In this document: positions 23,695 to 31,707 of the stretch, in pieces
Layout of the letters: every line of letters begins with the position of its first letter
Numbering within the stretch: position 1 is the stretch's first letter
Assembly: GCF_002831565.1 (NCBI RefSeq)
Contig: NZ_CP025096.1
Coordinates: 6,811,014-6,875,013 of the forward strand
DNA: 64,000 nt
Reading direction: 5' to 3'
From: Spirosoma pollinicola
Lineage (GTDB): Bacteria; Bacteroidota; Bacteroidia; Cytophagales; Spirosomataceae
Notes under the pieces: generated by a model
The model's database searches: none
Told to the model about the DNA's origin: nothing
What the model saw: only the letters and a program-made list of their open reading frames with translations
Translations under genes and position numbers: made by a program

Positions 23695-24158
23695 AAGACC
23701 ATTTGATTCAGTTACTGGATTATGAACTCTGGGCCAATCAACGGATAATCGAGTCGCTTGACACCCTCAACAGCCCGCCAGCGCGTGCCATTGCGGTAAT
23801 GGGCCATATTTTGTCGGCTCAACATGTATGGTTTGGTCGGGTCATGCATGCGACGACCTTTGTTACTATCTGGGAAGACATTCCCGTTAGCTGGATGATC
23901 GAAACCGCCGAACGACAGCATCGGCAAATCGTTAGCCACGTACACGCACTCAACGACTCCGAGCTCTTTGAGTTGGTTGAGTATGTGAACACCAAAGACA
24001 TGCGCTACAAAAGTTCGCTGCTGGATATCCTCACGCACCTGAGTCACCATGCGGCCTATCACCGGGGCCAGGTCGTGCAGCTTATCCGTCCCATGCTGAA
24101 CGAAGCTCCCGTCACCGATTTTATTGTCTTTACGCGTGAGAATCAACGGGTGAAGTGA
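23691..24158 (+). CDS. DinB-family protein
   Basis: A 155-residue four-helix-bundle protein of the DinB/YfiT superfamily. Histidines in MGHILSAQHVWFGR (H39 and H45) and in THLSHHAAYHRGQ near 114-126 are in the expected metal-binding places. Such proteins are metal-dependent hydrolases or thiol-dependent transferases of mostly unknown substrate. The start overlaps the stop of the GH3/beta-lactamase gene by 4 bp, so translation is probably coupled. The big hairpin at 24170 begins 11 bp after its stop. Confidence 0.85.
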   Translation: MKDHLIQLLDYELWANQRIIESLDTLNSPPARAIAVMGHILSAQHVWFGRVMHATTFVTIWEDIPVSWMIETAERQHRQIVSHVHALNDSELFELVEYVNTKDMRYKSSLLDILTHLSHHAAYHRGQVVQLIRPMLNEAPVTDFIVFTRENQRVK

Positions 24159-24169
24159 TAGACTGATTT

Positions 24170-24292
24170 AGTGTAAACTAAATTTTATGGTATTTACCCC
24201 CAACCCCCTGAAGGGGGCTTAAGTTGAGAATAGTCAAGCTTAAGCCCCCTTCAGGGGGTTGGGGGTAAATACCATAAAACTTAGTTTACACT
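24170..24292. repeat. 54-nt-arm hairpin with CCCCTGAAGGGGG core
   Basis: Arms 24170-24223 and 24239-24292 pair over 54 nt with one mismatch, around a 15-nt loop. Each arm itself contains CCCCCTGAAGGGGG, a smaller palindrome. This is the longest stem in the window. It follows the dinB-like gene; the remaining 214 bp to 24506 show nothing I can support. Confidence 0.95.
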
Positions 24293-24506
24293 TTACCGAC
24301 TCAAAGATGGGCTAGTTCATTACACATAGAAGAGCTAAATCTGGAACATACTTTACTGTCTGGAGAGAAGTCCCTTTTGACTGAAGCCCTCACTTCCAGA
24401 CGTAATCTGGCGCCTAATTACCCCTGTTGACGCCACGATTTCCCAACTTGACGACCGATTTTCAGCACTACGAAAGCTAAATATGTAGGTTTGATGCCAT
24501 AAACGT

Positions 24507-25025
24507 ATGAGTTCATATACGCTGGTTCATCTAATCTATACCATTATGAGTTTTATCGCCCAACTGCTGTTGTCGTTATTTATCCTGAACATGAGCGTAG
24601 CCCTGGGTGCCGGGTTATACGAAGTAAGGATGATTGTCCATCTATGGTTTCCCGGATCAATCAAGTCCGGCTTTCAGATCAATAGCCGGGCTATCCGTGA
24701 TATAGATTCAGGAAGAAAGTTCTGGGCATTTGTTACTACAGGACCTCTTACACTACTCACGATAGCGAATCTGGTGCTGGCATGGCAGTCTCAACTACCC
24801 GGTTGTGAGTGGTGGCTTACCGCAGCGTTGCTAATCCTGATCGAACGAATTAGCACCTTTTCTTTCTTTATTCCCGTCGCTATCAAGTTACAGGCGCCCA
24901 ACCCGCCCCCCCCTGAACGGGTCAACCGTCTGGCTGCTCTATGGATTGGTTTCAATTACGTACGGAATAGCCTCACCTTGCTGGCCTGGGTGTTCGCGTT
25001 GAGAGCATTCGCTTTTGTTGTGTAA
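24507..25025 (+). CDS. Four-helix membrane protein of unknown function
   Basis: A 172-residue integral membrane protein with about four hydrophobic helices (around 13-38, 74-92, 103-125 and 148-170). The pattern resembles DUF1772/anthrone-oxygenase-like small membrane proteins (short loops, NSLTLLAWVFALRAF near the end), but the match is weak. ATG 24507 and ATG 24546 are both possible starts; the later one begins at the first helix. The gene has no partner and is convergent with map. Confidence 0.7.
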   Translation: MSSYTLVHLIYTIMSFIAQLLLSLFILNMSVALGAGLYEVRMIVHLWFPGSIKSGFQINSRAIRDIDSGRKFWAFVTTGPLTLLTIANLVLAWQSQLPGCEWWLTAALLILIERISTFSFFIPVAIKLQAPNPPPPERVNRLAALWIGFNYVRNSLTLLAWVFALRAFAFVV

Positions 25026-25140
25026 CTGGTTTTGAAAGAGCCTATCTACTTCAGTTGCAGGAACCTAATAGAATCCATAATTAAACCCTTGACTGTTTTT
25101 GTACAAGTAGGTTTACAGTACGTATTCACGAATCAAAACG

Positions 25141-25902
25141 TCATTCCCATAATCGATTCGCAGCCGTCAGGATGATTGGCTGCTTGTCGGTAATGACAAT
25201 CGTTTGTTCATGCTGTACAGCAAAACTATCCTTGGCAACTAATGTCCAGCCATCCCCTTTCTCCTGAGCATAGGTGGCTCTGGTGGATAGGAACGTCTCG
25301 ATAGCCACAACCGAGTTCGTCCGGAAACGCGCTTTATTGGACCGATCATAATAACATAGAATCTCGAGCGGTTCTTCGTGTAAGCTCCGACCTATTCCAT
25401 GCCCAGCCAGATTCTTAATAACCCGGTAGCCACTTCGCCTGGCCTCATTATCAATCAATCGCCCGATCTCAGCGATTTTCACCCCTCCCCGGATATGACT
25501 AATGGCTTTGGCCAGAATTCGCTTTGAGGTTTCCACCAAGTCACTATGCTGATGAATATCCTGCCCTAGAACGAAGGAACCTCCGTTATCTGACCAATAG
25601 CCATTCAGTTCGGCCGATACATCAATGTTAACTAAATCCCCTTCCCGAAGAAACCGTTTTGCAGAAGGAATGCCGTGACATACTTCCTCATTTAAACTAA
25701 TACAGGTCCAACCCGGAAAGCCGTAGGTGAGCTTAGGTGCCGAACGGGCACCGTGCAGTTCCAGCAATTTTCCTCCATACTGATCCAACTCAAGCGTCGA
25801 CATACCTGGCCGGGCATACTCTTGCATGCGCTTGAGGGTTGAGCCAACAACCTGGCTAATCTGCTGCATACCTGCCAGGTCCTCCTCCGATTTCAATGAC
25901 AT
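25141..25902 (-). CDS. map: Type I methionine aminopeptidase
   Basis: A 253-residue dinuclear metalloprotease that removes the initiator methionine from new proteins. The five metal ligands are in place: D94 (NIDVSAELNG), D105 (YWSDNGG), H168 (NLAGHGIGR), E202 (AIETFLS) and E232 (VQHEQTIVI). H76 in EVCHGIP corresponds to the substrate-binding histidine. The spacing follows the E. coli enzyme (D97, D108, H171, E204, E235). There is no N-terminal extension. It is not in the ribosomal operon where map often lies, so it may be a second copy. Confidence 0.93.
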   Translation of the reverse strand: MSLKSEEDLAGMQQISQVVGSTLKRMQEYARPGMSTLELDQYGGKLLELHGARSAPKLTYGFPGWTCISLNEEVCHGIPSAKRFLREGDLVNIDVSAELNGYWSDNGGSFVLGQDIHQHSDLVETSKRILAKAISHIRGGVKIAEIGRLIDNEARRSGYRVIKNLAGHGIGRSLHEEPLEILCYYDRSNKARFRTNSVVAIETFLSTRATYAQEKGDGWTLVAKDSFAVQHEQTIVITDKQPIILTAANRLWE

Positions 25903-26075
25903 AACGTTGTGGTTTTGGTTTTACGATTGGCCATTAAGCCACTTATGTATGGATTAATAGAAGCACATACCCTAATATAATTCCCTTGGGAGTAAACTAA
26001 CTAAACCAAATCTATAGACTTTAGTTCTTAAGCAAAAACCGGTTTTCCGGGCTCTTTACTTACTCAACACATAAC

Positions 26076-27233
26076 ATGAAAGCAGCCGTATTTCACAAAA
26101 TAGGCGACATTCAGGTCGATACCGTCGATGATCCGCGCATTGAACAATCCCGGGATGCCATAATTCGGGTAACGTCGACGGCCATCTGCGGGTCAGACCT
26201 GCACATCTACGACGGGTTCATCCCCCAGTTAAAAAATGAAGTTCTTGGTCATGAGTTCATGGGCATCGTTGAAGATGTGGGCTCTGAAGTGACCAATCTA
26301 AAAAAAGGCGATCGGGTCGTAGTGCCGTTCACCGTAGCCTGCGGCAAATGCTACTTCTGCGAGAAGAATCTGCAAATGCACTGCGAGAATTCTAACCCCG
26401 AACATTACGGCCCCGATGGTGGCCTGCTTACCGAAAAAGGGGGTGGCCTGTTTGGCTACACCGATTTATATGGCGGCTACAACGGTGGTCAGGCAGAGTT
26501 TGTCCGGGTACCCTATGCTGATTATGGCCTGCATACAGTGCCCGAATCACTCAAAGATGAACAGGTTCTGTTTCTGACCGATATTTTCCCTACTGGCTGG
26601 AGTGCTATTGAATGGGGGGAATTGAAAGGGGGCGAAACCGTCGCCATTTTTGGCTCGGGCCCGGTTGGGCTGATGGCCCAAAAATCGGCATGGATTCAGG
26701 GGGCTGCCCGCGTTATTGCTATCGACCCGGTAAACTACCGGCTGGCCAAAGCCAAACGCGTTAATAATGTAGAAACCCTTAACCCCAACGAAGTCGATGT
26801 TGTCGAGGCCATTCGACAGATGACCAACGGACGCGGGGCCGACTTGTGCGTCGATGCGGTTGGGATGGAGGCAGACCGGTCATTTCTGGAGAAGGCAAAG
26901 GCCGTTATCAACCTCGAAAAAGGTACGCCCAAGGTACTGGAATTGTGTTTTCAGGCCGTTCGGCGGGGTGGCATCGTATCGGTCGTTGGGGTATATGGTA
27001 CGCCCTTCGACAACATTTCCATTGGCCGCATGTTTGATAAAGGCATCACCGTTCGGTTCGGGCAGTCATTTGTCCATAAGAACATGAGCCATTTGCTGGA
27101 TCTGGTGGTGCAGGGCAAAGTCGTACTGGACGATATTATCTCGCATACCCTGCCCCTTGCCGATGCAGCAAAGGCGTATGATATGTTCAAAAAGAAAGAA
27201 GACGATTGCACCAAAGTAGTATTAAAACCCTAG
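26076..27233 (+). CDS. Zinc-dependent alcohol dehydrogenase (formaldehyde dehydrogenase-like)
   Basis: A 385-residue medium-chain dehydrogenase. The catalytic zinc ligands C38 (AICGSDLHIYDG), H59 and E60 (GHEFMG) are present, and the structural zinc cysteines C89, C92, C95 and C103 are complete. The nucleotide-binding loop is GSGPVG near 193-198. The insert around 105-135 (GGGLFGYTDLYGGYNGGQAE) is typical of the glutathione-independent formaldehyde dehydrogenase-like branch of threonine-dehydrogenase-related enzymes. It heads a run with an SPW membrane protein (47 bp) and an SDR (52 bp). The substrate is unknown. Confidence 0.88.
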   Translation: MKAAVFHKIGDIQVDTVDDPRIEQSRDAIIRVTSTAICGSDLHIYDGFIPQLKNEVLGHEFMGIVEDVGSEVTNLKKGDRVVVPFTVACGKCYFCEKNLQMHCENSNPEHYGPDGGLLTEKGGGLFGYTDLYGGYNGGQAEFVRVPYADYGLHTVPESLKDEQVLFLTDIFPTGWSAIEWGELKGGETVAIFGSGPVGLMAQKSAWIQGAARVIAIDPVNYRLAKAKRVNNVETLNPNEVDVVEAIRQMTNGRGADLCVDAVGMEADRSFLEKAKAVINLEKGTPKVLELCFQAVRRGGIVSVVGVYGTPFDNISIGRMFDKGITVRFGQSFVHKNMSHLLDLVVQGKVVLDDIISHTLPLADAAKAYDMFKKKEDDCTKVVLKP

Positions 27234-27280
27234 AAATCAACCTGCGTTTCTCAGGAATAAACTAGTACCTCAACGAGAAA

Positions 27281-27640
27281 ATGGAACAGCCAATTTCACG
27301 AAAACAGCACGGAATAGCCGACTATAGTTATGTTCCTCTGGTAGCAGCAGCCCCTTTTCTGGTCGGTTTCGAGAACGAGCCAACCGCTACCCAGCTGGCG
27401 CGAGTTATAAGCGGAGGGGTATTGGCAACCAGCTTATTAACCCGCTACGAATGGGGCTTTTGGAAGGTTATACCCTTTAAAGCACACTTAGCGGCTGATG
27501 CGGCAGTAAGCGCTTTTATGTTAACAGCCCCCTGGCTCTTTGGCTTTGGCAATAATAAACGCGCCCGCAATACCTTTTTATCCATCGGTGCGTTCGGAGT
27601 CATTATCAGCTTACTGACAAAGCCAGATAATATGGATTAA
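27281..27640 (+). CDS. SPW-repeat membrane protein
   Basis: A 119-residue integral membrane protein with about four short hydrophobic segments (16-28, 40-54, 66-82 and 95-112). AADAAVSAFMLTAPWLFGF and YVPLVAAAPFLVGFE form the internal pair typical of the SPW family. The function is unknown; in Bacteroidota such genes often sit among general-stress genes. It lies between the dehydrogenase and SDR genes on the same strand. Confidence 0.78.
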   Translation: MEQPISRKQHGIADYSYVPLVAAAPFLVGFENEPTATQLARVISGGVLATSLLTRYEWGFWKVIPFKAHLAADAAVSAFMLTAPWLFGFGNNKRARNTFLSIGAFGVIISLLTKPDNMD

Positions 27641-27692
27641 ACCAGGTTGGCTAAACACGTCAACCATTACTTATTGATTTACCAACTCAACT

Positions 27693-28727
27693 ATGGAAAA
27701 TACAACCGAAAAAACAGTTCTTATCACAGGCGCTACCAGCGGTATCGGCCGCGAATTGACAAATCTTTTTGCCAAAGAGGGGTACAATCTGGTATTGGTA
27801 GCCCGTTCGGGCGACAGCCTCCGGCTTATTGCGGATGAATATGAACAGCAGTTTGGCATTAAGGCAACGACGATAGCGCAGGACCTTGCCGACCCAAAAG
27901 CGGCAGACCTCATTTACGAACAGACTCAGCAACAGGGCATCACGGTGAATATACTGGTCAATGATGCCGGTATGGGCGAGTACGGCAAGTTTGCTACCGA
28001 AACCGATTTACAAAAAGAACTGGACATCGTTCAGATCAACGCCGTGTCGCTTATGCACCTGACCAAGCTTTATTTGAAAGATATGGTGAGCCGCAACGAA
28101 GGCAAGATTCTGATGCTTGGCTCAGAGGTATCAGTCGTACCAAACCCAATGATGGCGGTTTATGGCGCTACGAAAGCATTCATCAAATCGTTTTCGGAGG
28201 CAATCCGCAATGAGTTGAACGACACCAACATAACCGTAACGGTGTTGATGCCGGGTGCCACCAACACCGACTTTTTCAACAAGGCCGGTGCCGCTCACGT
28301 GAAAGGAGCCGATCCGTCAAAAACCGCTGATCCTGCCGATGTGGCGAAAGAAGGGTACGAAGCCCTGATGAAAGGAAAAGATCATGTGGTAGCGGGCTGG
28401 ATGAATAAAGCCAGAGTCGCTATGGCACACGTCCTGCCCGATCCCATCATTGCGGCCAACGCCCGGAAAGACATGATGCCCAAAGATGAATCGGAGGATC
28501 AGACGCAGCAATTCACCAACATTGTTGTCACGGTAAGCGTGATTGCGGGAATCGCTGCCGGACTTTATCTGGCCTTCCGCCAGAGTAACCCGGTCGACCG
28601 CGCGGTTTATCGGTACAAGGCGGATAAGGCGCTTAGTTCGGCTAAAAAAACGTCGAAATCTCTTGGCAATTCCATTAAAGAGTCGGCAAAAAAAGCACAG
28701 GAAACGCTGGAAGACGCACTGGCGTAG
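27693..28727 (+). CDS. Short-chain dehydrogenase/reductase with C-terminal membrane segment
   Basis: A 344-residue protein. Residues 1-250 are a classical SDR: the TGATSGIG cofactor loop at 12-19, NDAG at 100-103 (usually NNAG) and catalytic S154, Y167 and K171 (YGATK). After the SDR domain come a predicted membrane helix at about 274-292 (IVVTVSVIAGIAAGLYLAF) and a Lys/Ser-rich amphipathic tail (KTSKSLGNSIKESAKKAQ). The tail is an extra beyond the usual 250 residues and would place the enzyme at the inner membrane. It is the last gene of the adh-SPW-SDR run. Confidence 0.85.
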   Translation: MENTTEKTVLITGATSGIGRELTNLFAKEGYNLVLVARSGDSLRLIADEYEQQFGIKATTIAQDLADPKAADLIYEQTQQQGITVNILVNDAGMGEYGKFATETDLQKELDIVQINAVSLMHLTKLYLKDMVSRNEGKILMLGSEVSVVPNPMMAVYGATKAFIKSFSEAIRNELNDTNITVTVLMPGATNTDFFNKAGAAHVKGADPSKTADPADVAKEGYEALMKGKDHVVAGWMNKARVAMAHVLPDPIIAANARKDMMPKDESEDQTQQFTNIVVTVSVIAGIAAGLYLAFRQSNPVDRAVYRYKADKALSSAKKTSKSLGNSIKESAKKAQETLEDALA

Positions 28728-28728
28728 A

Positions 28729-28832
28729 TTGGTGGAGTAGTTAAATGGTGAGTGGTGGAGTGGTTTACTTTACGCGAGTTGATAAACCATTTAACCACTC
28801 CACCAATTAACTATTTCACCAATCCACCAACA
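28729..28832. repeat. GGTGGAGT-family imperfect hairpin
   Basis: TTGGTGGAGTAG and GGTGGAGTGGTTTA words on the left (28729-28768) pair with AACCACTCCACCAAT and TTCACCAATCCACCAA on the right (28783-28830), with offsets. It is related to the element at 12783. It begins 1 bp after the SDR stop codon. Confidence 0.75.
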
Positions 28833-28903
28833 GTCTTTATCTTCGTGTTGACTTTCCATTTATACAGATGGTTCAGTTCTCTACCCTGACAAGTCGACTC
28901 AGT

Positions 28904-29434
28904 ATGAAATACACCTTATTACTTTTTTTCGCTTTCTCACTCCACTCATTCGCTCAGGTCCGGCTGCCAACCAATGAAGTAGGTCAGGTTCAGTATCAGG
29001 AGCTTGTCAAGCTACCGGATAGCAAACGGCCGGCCCGTCAGATTATGGAGCAAACACAGGCTTGGTCTGAGCAGCATTTTTCTGATGTACCAACTACGGA
29101 ACAACAGCACGATCAGCAGAATAACATTTTATTTATTAAGTCGTCGTACCCAATAAATAGCCAGACAGTACGCTATACGCTCACTATTGAAGCCAAATTC
29201 GGGCGATATCGGGCAACCATAACTGATCTCATAGCCGAAGGTGACGGACTCACGCTACCTGTTCAGGCCAGCAGCAGCACGGCGAACGAAATAAACCGGT
29301 CGGCGGGGGGAGCCACTGCGAGCAAGACCCTTGTTGAGCAAACAGCCAAACAGCAAGCCGACCTGTATCGACAAATTGACAAGTCCTGCCGCGATACGCT
29401 GGCCAGCCTGAAACAAACACTTACAGGGAAGTAA
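28904..29434 (+). CDS. Secreted DUF4468-type protein
   Basis: A 176-residue exported protein. ATG 28904 gives a signal peptide (MKYTLLLFFAFSLHSFAQ); the ATG at 28868 would add a poor leader. The mature start LPTNEVGQVQYQELVKLPDS and the following RQIMEQTQAWSEQHF match the DUF4468 pattern, a TBP-like fold of unknown function frequent in Bacteroidota. The C-terminal 50 residues are Gln/Ala/Thr-rich and helical. Its stop abuts the stop of nth with no base between them and no terminator, so the transcripts overlap. Confidence 0.75.
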   Translation: MKYTLLLFFAFSLHSFAQVRLPTNEVGQVQYQELVKLPDSKRPARQIMEQTQAWSEQHFSDVPTTEQQHDQQNNILFIKSSYPINSQTVRYTLTIEAKFGRYRATITDLIAEGDGLTLPVQASSSTANEINRSAGGATASKTLVEQTAKQQADLYRQIDKSCRDTLASLKQTLTGK

Positions 29435-30097
29435 TTACCGGTGCCGCTCCACCCCTACCTGCTCGCACCAGGCCAGCACCGGGCACGTTGAGCAGTGCGG
29501 CAGTGTACCGGTGCAGATGTGTTTACCGAACGGCATGAGGAGCCGGTTGATGTTTACCCACTGCTCATGAGGCACCTGAGTTTCCAGCACTTTCAGGGTT
29601 TGTTCGGGTTGTTTGGTATGCACATACCCCCACCGATTGACAACCCGATGCACATGAACATCGACGCTTATAGCGGCCTGTCCCGTTGCCACCCCCAACG
29701 CCAGATTTGCACACTTCGGCCCAACTCCTTTCAGGGAGGTCAATGTTTCATAGTTGGCGGGTAACTCCCCATTGAATTCATTCACAATCCGTTCGGCAAT
29801 GCCCAGCATGGTATAGGCTTTCTGGTCGGGGTATGTTGTGCCATACAGCAATTGGGTCAGTGTGGCAACATCGAGGGCAAGGAGCTGTTCGGGTGTTCGG
29901 GCGCGTTCGAACAGGCGCAGTGATACCGGAATGGTCGTTTCATCGAGCGTTCGGATCGACACGATGCACGAAATCAGTTGCTCGAACAGGGTATTATAGC
30001 CGCGTTCAAACAAATCGAACATAGCCGCTTTTGGGTAAGGCCGAATGGCTTCGTCGATATGGGCCAGAACAACGTTAAGGTCGAAGTTGGGTTTCAT
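29435..30097 (-). CDS. nth: Endonuclease III-type DNA glycosylase/AP lyase
   Basis: A 220-residue base-excision repair enzyme. The helix-hairpin-helix SLKGVGPKCANLAL carries the Schiff-base lysine K128, VDVHVHR carries the catalytic D146, and the C-terminal [4Fe-4S] loop has C195, C202, C205 and C211 with C-x6-C-x2-C-x5-C spacing. The start at 30097 gives MKPNFDLNVV; a longer frame to 30157 runs through a hairpin and is rejected. The segment corresponding to LLSAQATD in E. coli Nth reads CIVSIRTLD, so the DNA-intercalating glutamine is replaced. Substrate preference may therefore differ. Confidence 0.88.
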   Translation of the reverse strand: MKPNFDLNVVLAHIDEAIRPYPKAAMFDLFERGYNTLFEQLISCIVSIRTLDETTIPVSLRLFERARTPEQLLALDVATLTQLLYGTTYPDQKAYTMLGIAERIVNEFNGELPANYETLTSLKGVGPKCANLALGVATGQAAISVDVHVHRVVNRWGYVHTKQPEQTLKVLETQVPHEQWVNINRLLMPFGKHICTGTLPHCSTCPVLAWCEQVGVERHR

Positions 30098-30104
30098 ATT
30101 GTGT

Positions 30105-30186
30105 AAACACAGAGATAACGGAGTTGTCACGGAGAACACAGAAATTTCTTCATGCACTCCGTGACAACTTCGTTATCTCCGTGTTT
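30105..30186. repeat. 30-nt-arm hairpin, CACAGAG family
   Basis: Arms 30105-30134 and 30157-30186 (AAACACAGAGATAACGG, then AGTTGTCACGGAG) pair with two mismatches, around a 22-nt loop. It fills the gap between the OmpA-like gene (ends 30195) and nth (starts 30097) on the same strand. It shares terminal AAACAC and CACAGAG words with the elements at 5156 and 17777. Confidence 0.85.
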
Positions 30187-30194
30187 AAAAACGT

Positions 30195-31493
30195 TTATAC
30201 CTTCACAATCACCATTTCCACCCGCCGGTTTTCCGGGCGTTCTTTCAGGCTTTTGTTAGTATTGATGGGCCTTGACGGGCCATAGCCGACGGTCTCTATC
30301 CGACCGGCACTGATCCCTTTATCGACCAGATACCGTTTCACGGCGTTGACCCGATTGCGGGACAGTTCAACATTGGCGTCGAATTCACCAACGGTATCGG
30401 TATGGCCTTCGAGCCGGATTTGCATGGTCGGATTGGCGCGCATCACCGTTACCAGTCGATCCAGTTCGGGGAACGACTCGGCTTTGAGATCGTATTTCGA
30501 AGCATTGAAATAGATATTCTTCAGCGTAATTTTTGCACCGGCTTCTATTGGTACCAGATCAAAATCGCGAACGACATCCACCCGATTCGTCGCCAGCGTA
30601 TCACTCTGACTGAAATACCCTTTTGCTGAGGCTGTTACGGCATATACCCCCCGCCGGTCAATAGACACCTTGTATTTACCGGTCGGGCTGACACTCCGTA
30701 CCGAATCGGCTGGTTCATCGCCGGAGGCTTCGGCACCCGATATCAGACGATAGGTAATTGTTGCGACAATCGGCTCTTTCGTTTTCGCATCGCGCGTGAC
30801 TCCGTTAATGGCAACGGCAACGGGCATCTCTTTCGGCTGAACAGGAACAGGCGTTGCTTCTGGCGGTGTAGTCGATTCGGCAGGCGGTTCGCCAGCACCC
30901 GGTTTTGTTCGGGGCGTGTATCGGGGTTGCTGCGGTTTGGGTGGTACAGGGGTTCTGGGCGTACGCTGCGAATACCTGTCTTTTCGAACTGGGTTGTTGA
31001 TGTGAACGCCCCAGAAATTGAAACAGATAAACCCCCGACCGTCTCTGCATTCAAACAAATCGAAGGTTGTATAACCAGGGTCAATGCGCTCAAAGTAGGC
31101 GACAAAATCAACGCGTTCACCGGGCTGCACTTTCCTGCGCACCTCAAGCGGAATGTTTTCGGCCCGAATAAACTTATACGACCGCTCCCCCTGATTCACA
31201 TATAGCCGCGATGATGGTTGGAACCCGATGTTATTTGTTGATTCGAGTTCCCCCCTTTGCCCTCTGGGCATAGGAATCTGAAACGGTAACTGCCGACCAT
31301 TGATCCCTTCTTTTCGGGCCTGAAATTTCATATACACAATGGTGTATTGCGCCGTTAATTCAACGCGCTGTATGCTCACATCGGTGTCGTTAACGTCATC
31401 TACACGCGGACTTTCGGTCGTAAACTGTACCTGAGCCTGTAAACCCGAAGCCAGCAGCAATGAAAATAGACAGGCAAGAAATAGGGGTTTCAT
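30195..31493 (-). CDS. OmpA-family outer-membrane/peptidoglycan-binding protein
   Basis: A 432-residue exported protein; ATG 31493 gives the signal peptide MKPLFLACLFSLLLASGLQA. Residues about 25-180 form a beta-rich unknown domain. A Pro/Thr-rich linker follows (about 185-250), then a carboxypeptidase-regulatory-like Ig domain (about 255-330, YKVSIDRRGVYAVTASAKGY). The OmpA-like C-terminal domain is at about 330-432: IRLEGHTDTVGEFDAN and LSRNRVNAVKRYLVDKG, ending RPENRRVEMVIVKV, contains the Asp and Arg that bind diaminopimelate in peptidoglycan. It probably ties the outer membrane to the wall. It is the only gene in its unit before the hairpin at 30105. Confidence 0.88.
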   Translation of the reverse strand: MKPLFLACLFSLLLASGLQAQVQFTTESPRVDDVNDTDVSIQRVELTAQYTIVYMKFQARKEGINGRQLPFQIPMPRGQRGELESTNNIGFQPSSRLYVNQGERSYKFIRAENIPLEVRRKVQPGERVDFVAYFERIDPGYTTFDLFECRDGRGFICFNFWGVHINNPVRKDRYSQRTPRTPVPPKPQQPRYTPRTKPGAGEPPAESTTPPEATPVPVQPKEMPVAVAINGVTRDAKTKEPIVATITYRLISGAEASGDEPADSVRSVSPTGKYKVSIDRRGVYAVTASAKGYFSQSDTLATNRVDVVRDFDLVPIEAGAKITLKNIYFNASKYDLKAESFPELDRLVTVMRANPTMQIRLEGHTDTVGEFDANVELSRNRVNAVKRYLVDKGISAGRIETVGYGPSRPINTNKSLKERPENRRVEMVIVKV

Positions 31494-31605
31494 AGTCGTT
31501 TTTTTCACTTGGTATTCAGTGTATAAACGTTTGACTATGCTGAGTAGTTTAAGGTTTAATAAATAGCGATAGAACAAGCCACTTACTTTCTTAAGACTGT
31601 AAATT

Positions 31606-31628
31606 TGTAAGGTCTCTCAGACCTTACA
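31606..31628. repeat. Short palindrome AAGGTCT/AGACCTT
   Basis: Ten-bp perfect arms around a 3-nt loop, in the gap between the OmpA-like and SusD genes, upstream of the OmpA-like gene. It resembles the A/T-rich stem at 3169 in style. It could be a regulatory dyad or a small dispersed repeat. Confidence 0.5.
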
Positions 31629-31656
31629 GGTTTATGATACCATTATAGGGCAAAAC

Positions 31657-31692
31657 AAGAATAGCCCGAACAAGTATGTCCGGGCTATTCTT
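31657..31692 (-). terminator. Probable terminator of the first SusC/SusD operon
   Basis: Perfect 12-bp arms (AAGAATAGCCCG and its complement) around a 12-nt loop, 15 bp past the susD stop. On the minus strand it is followed by GTTTTGCC, a weak U-tract. Confidence 0.65.
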
Positions 31693-31707
31693 AATTGTTA
31701 TATCGCC

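Noticed and set aside
27647..27838. 63-codon open frame before and across the SDR start
   Set aside because: It overlaps the strong SDR gene in another frame and is basic and random in composition.
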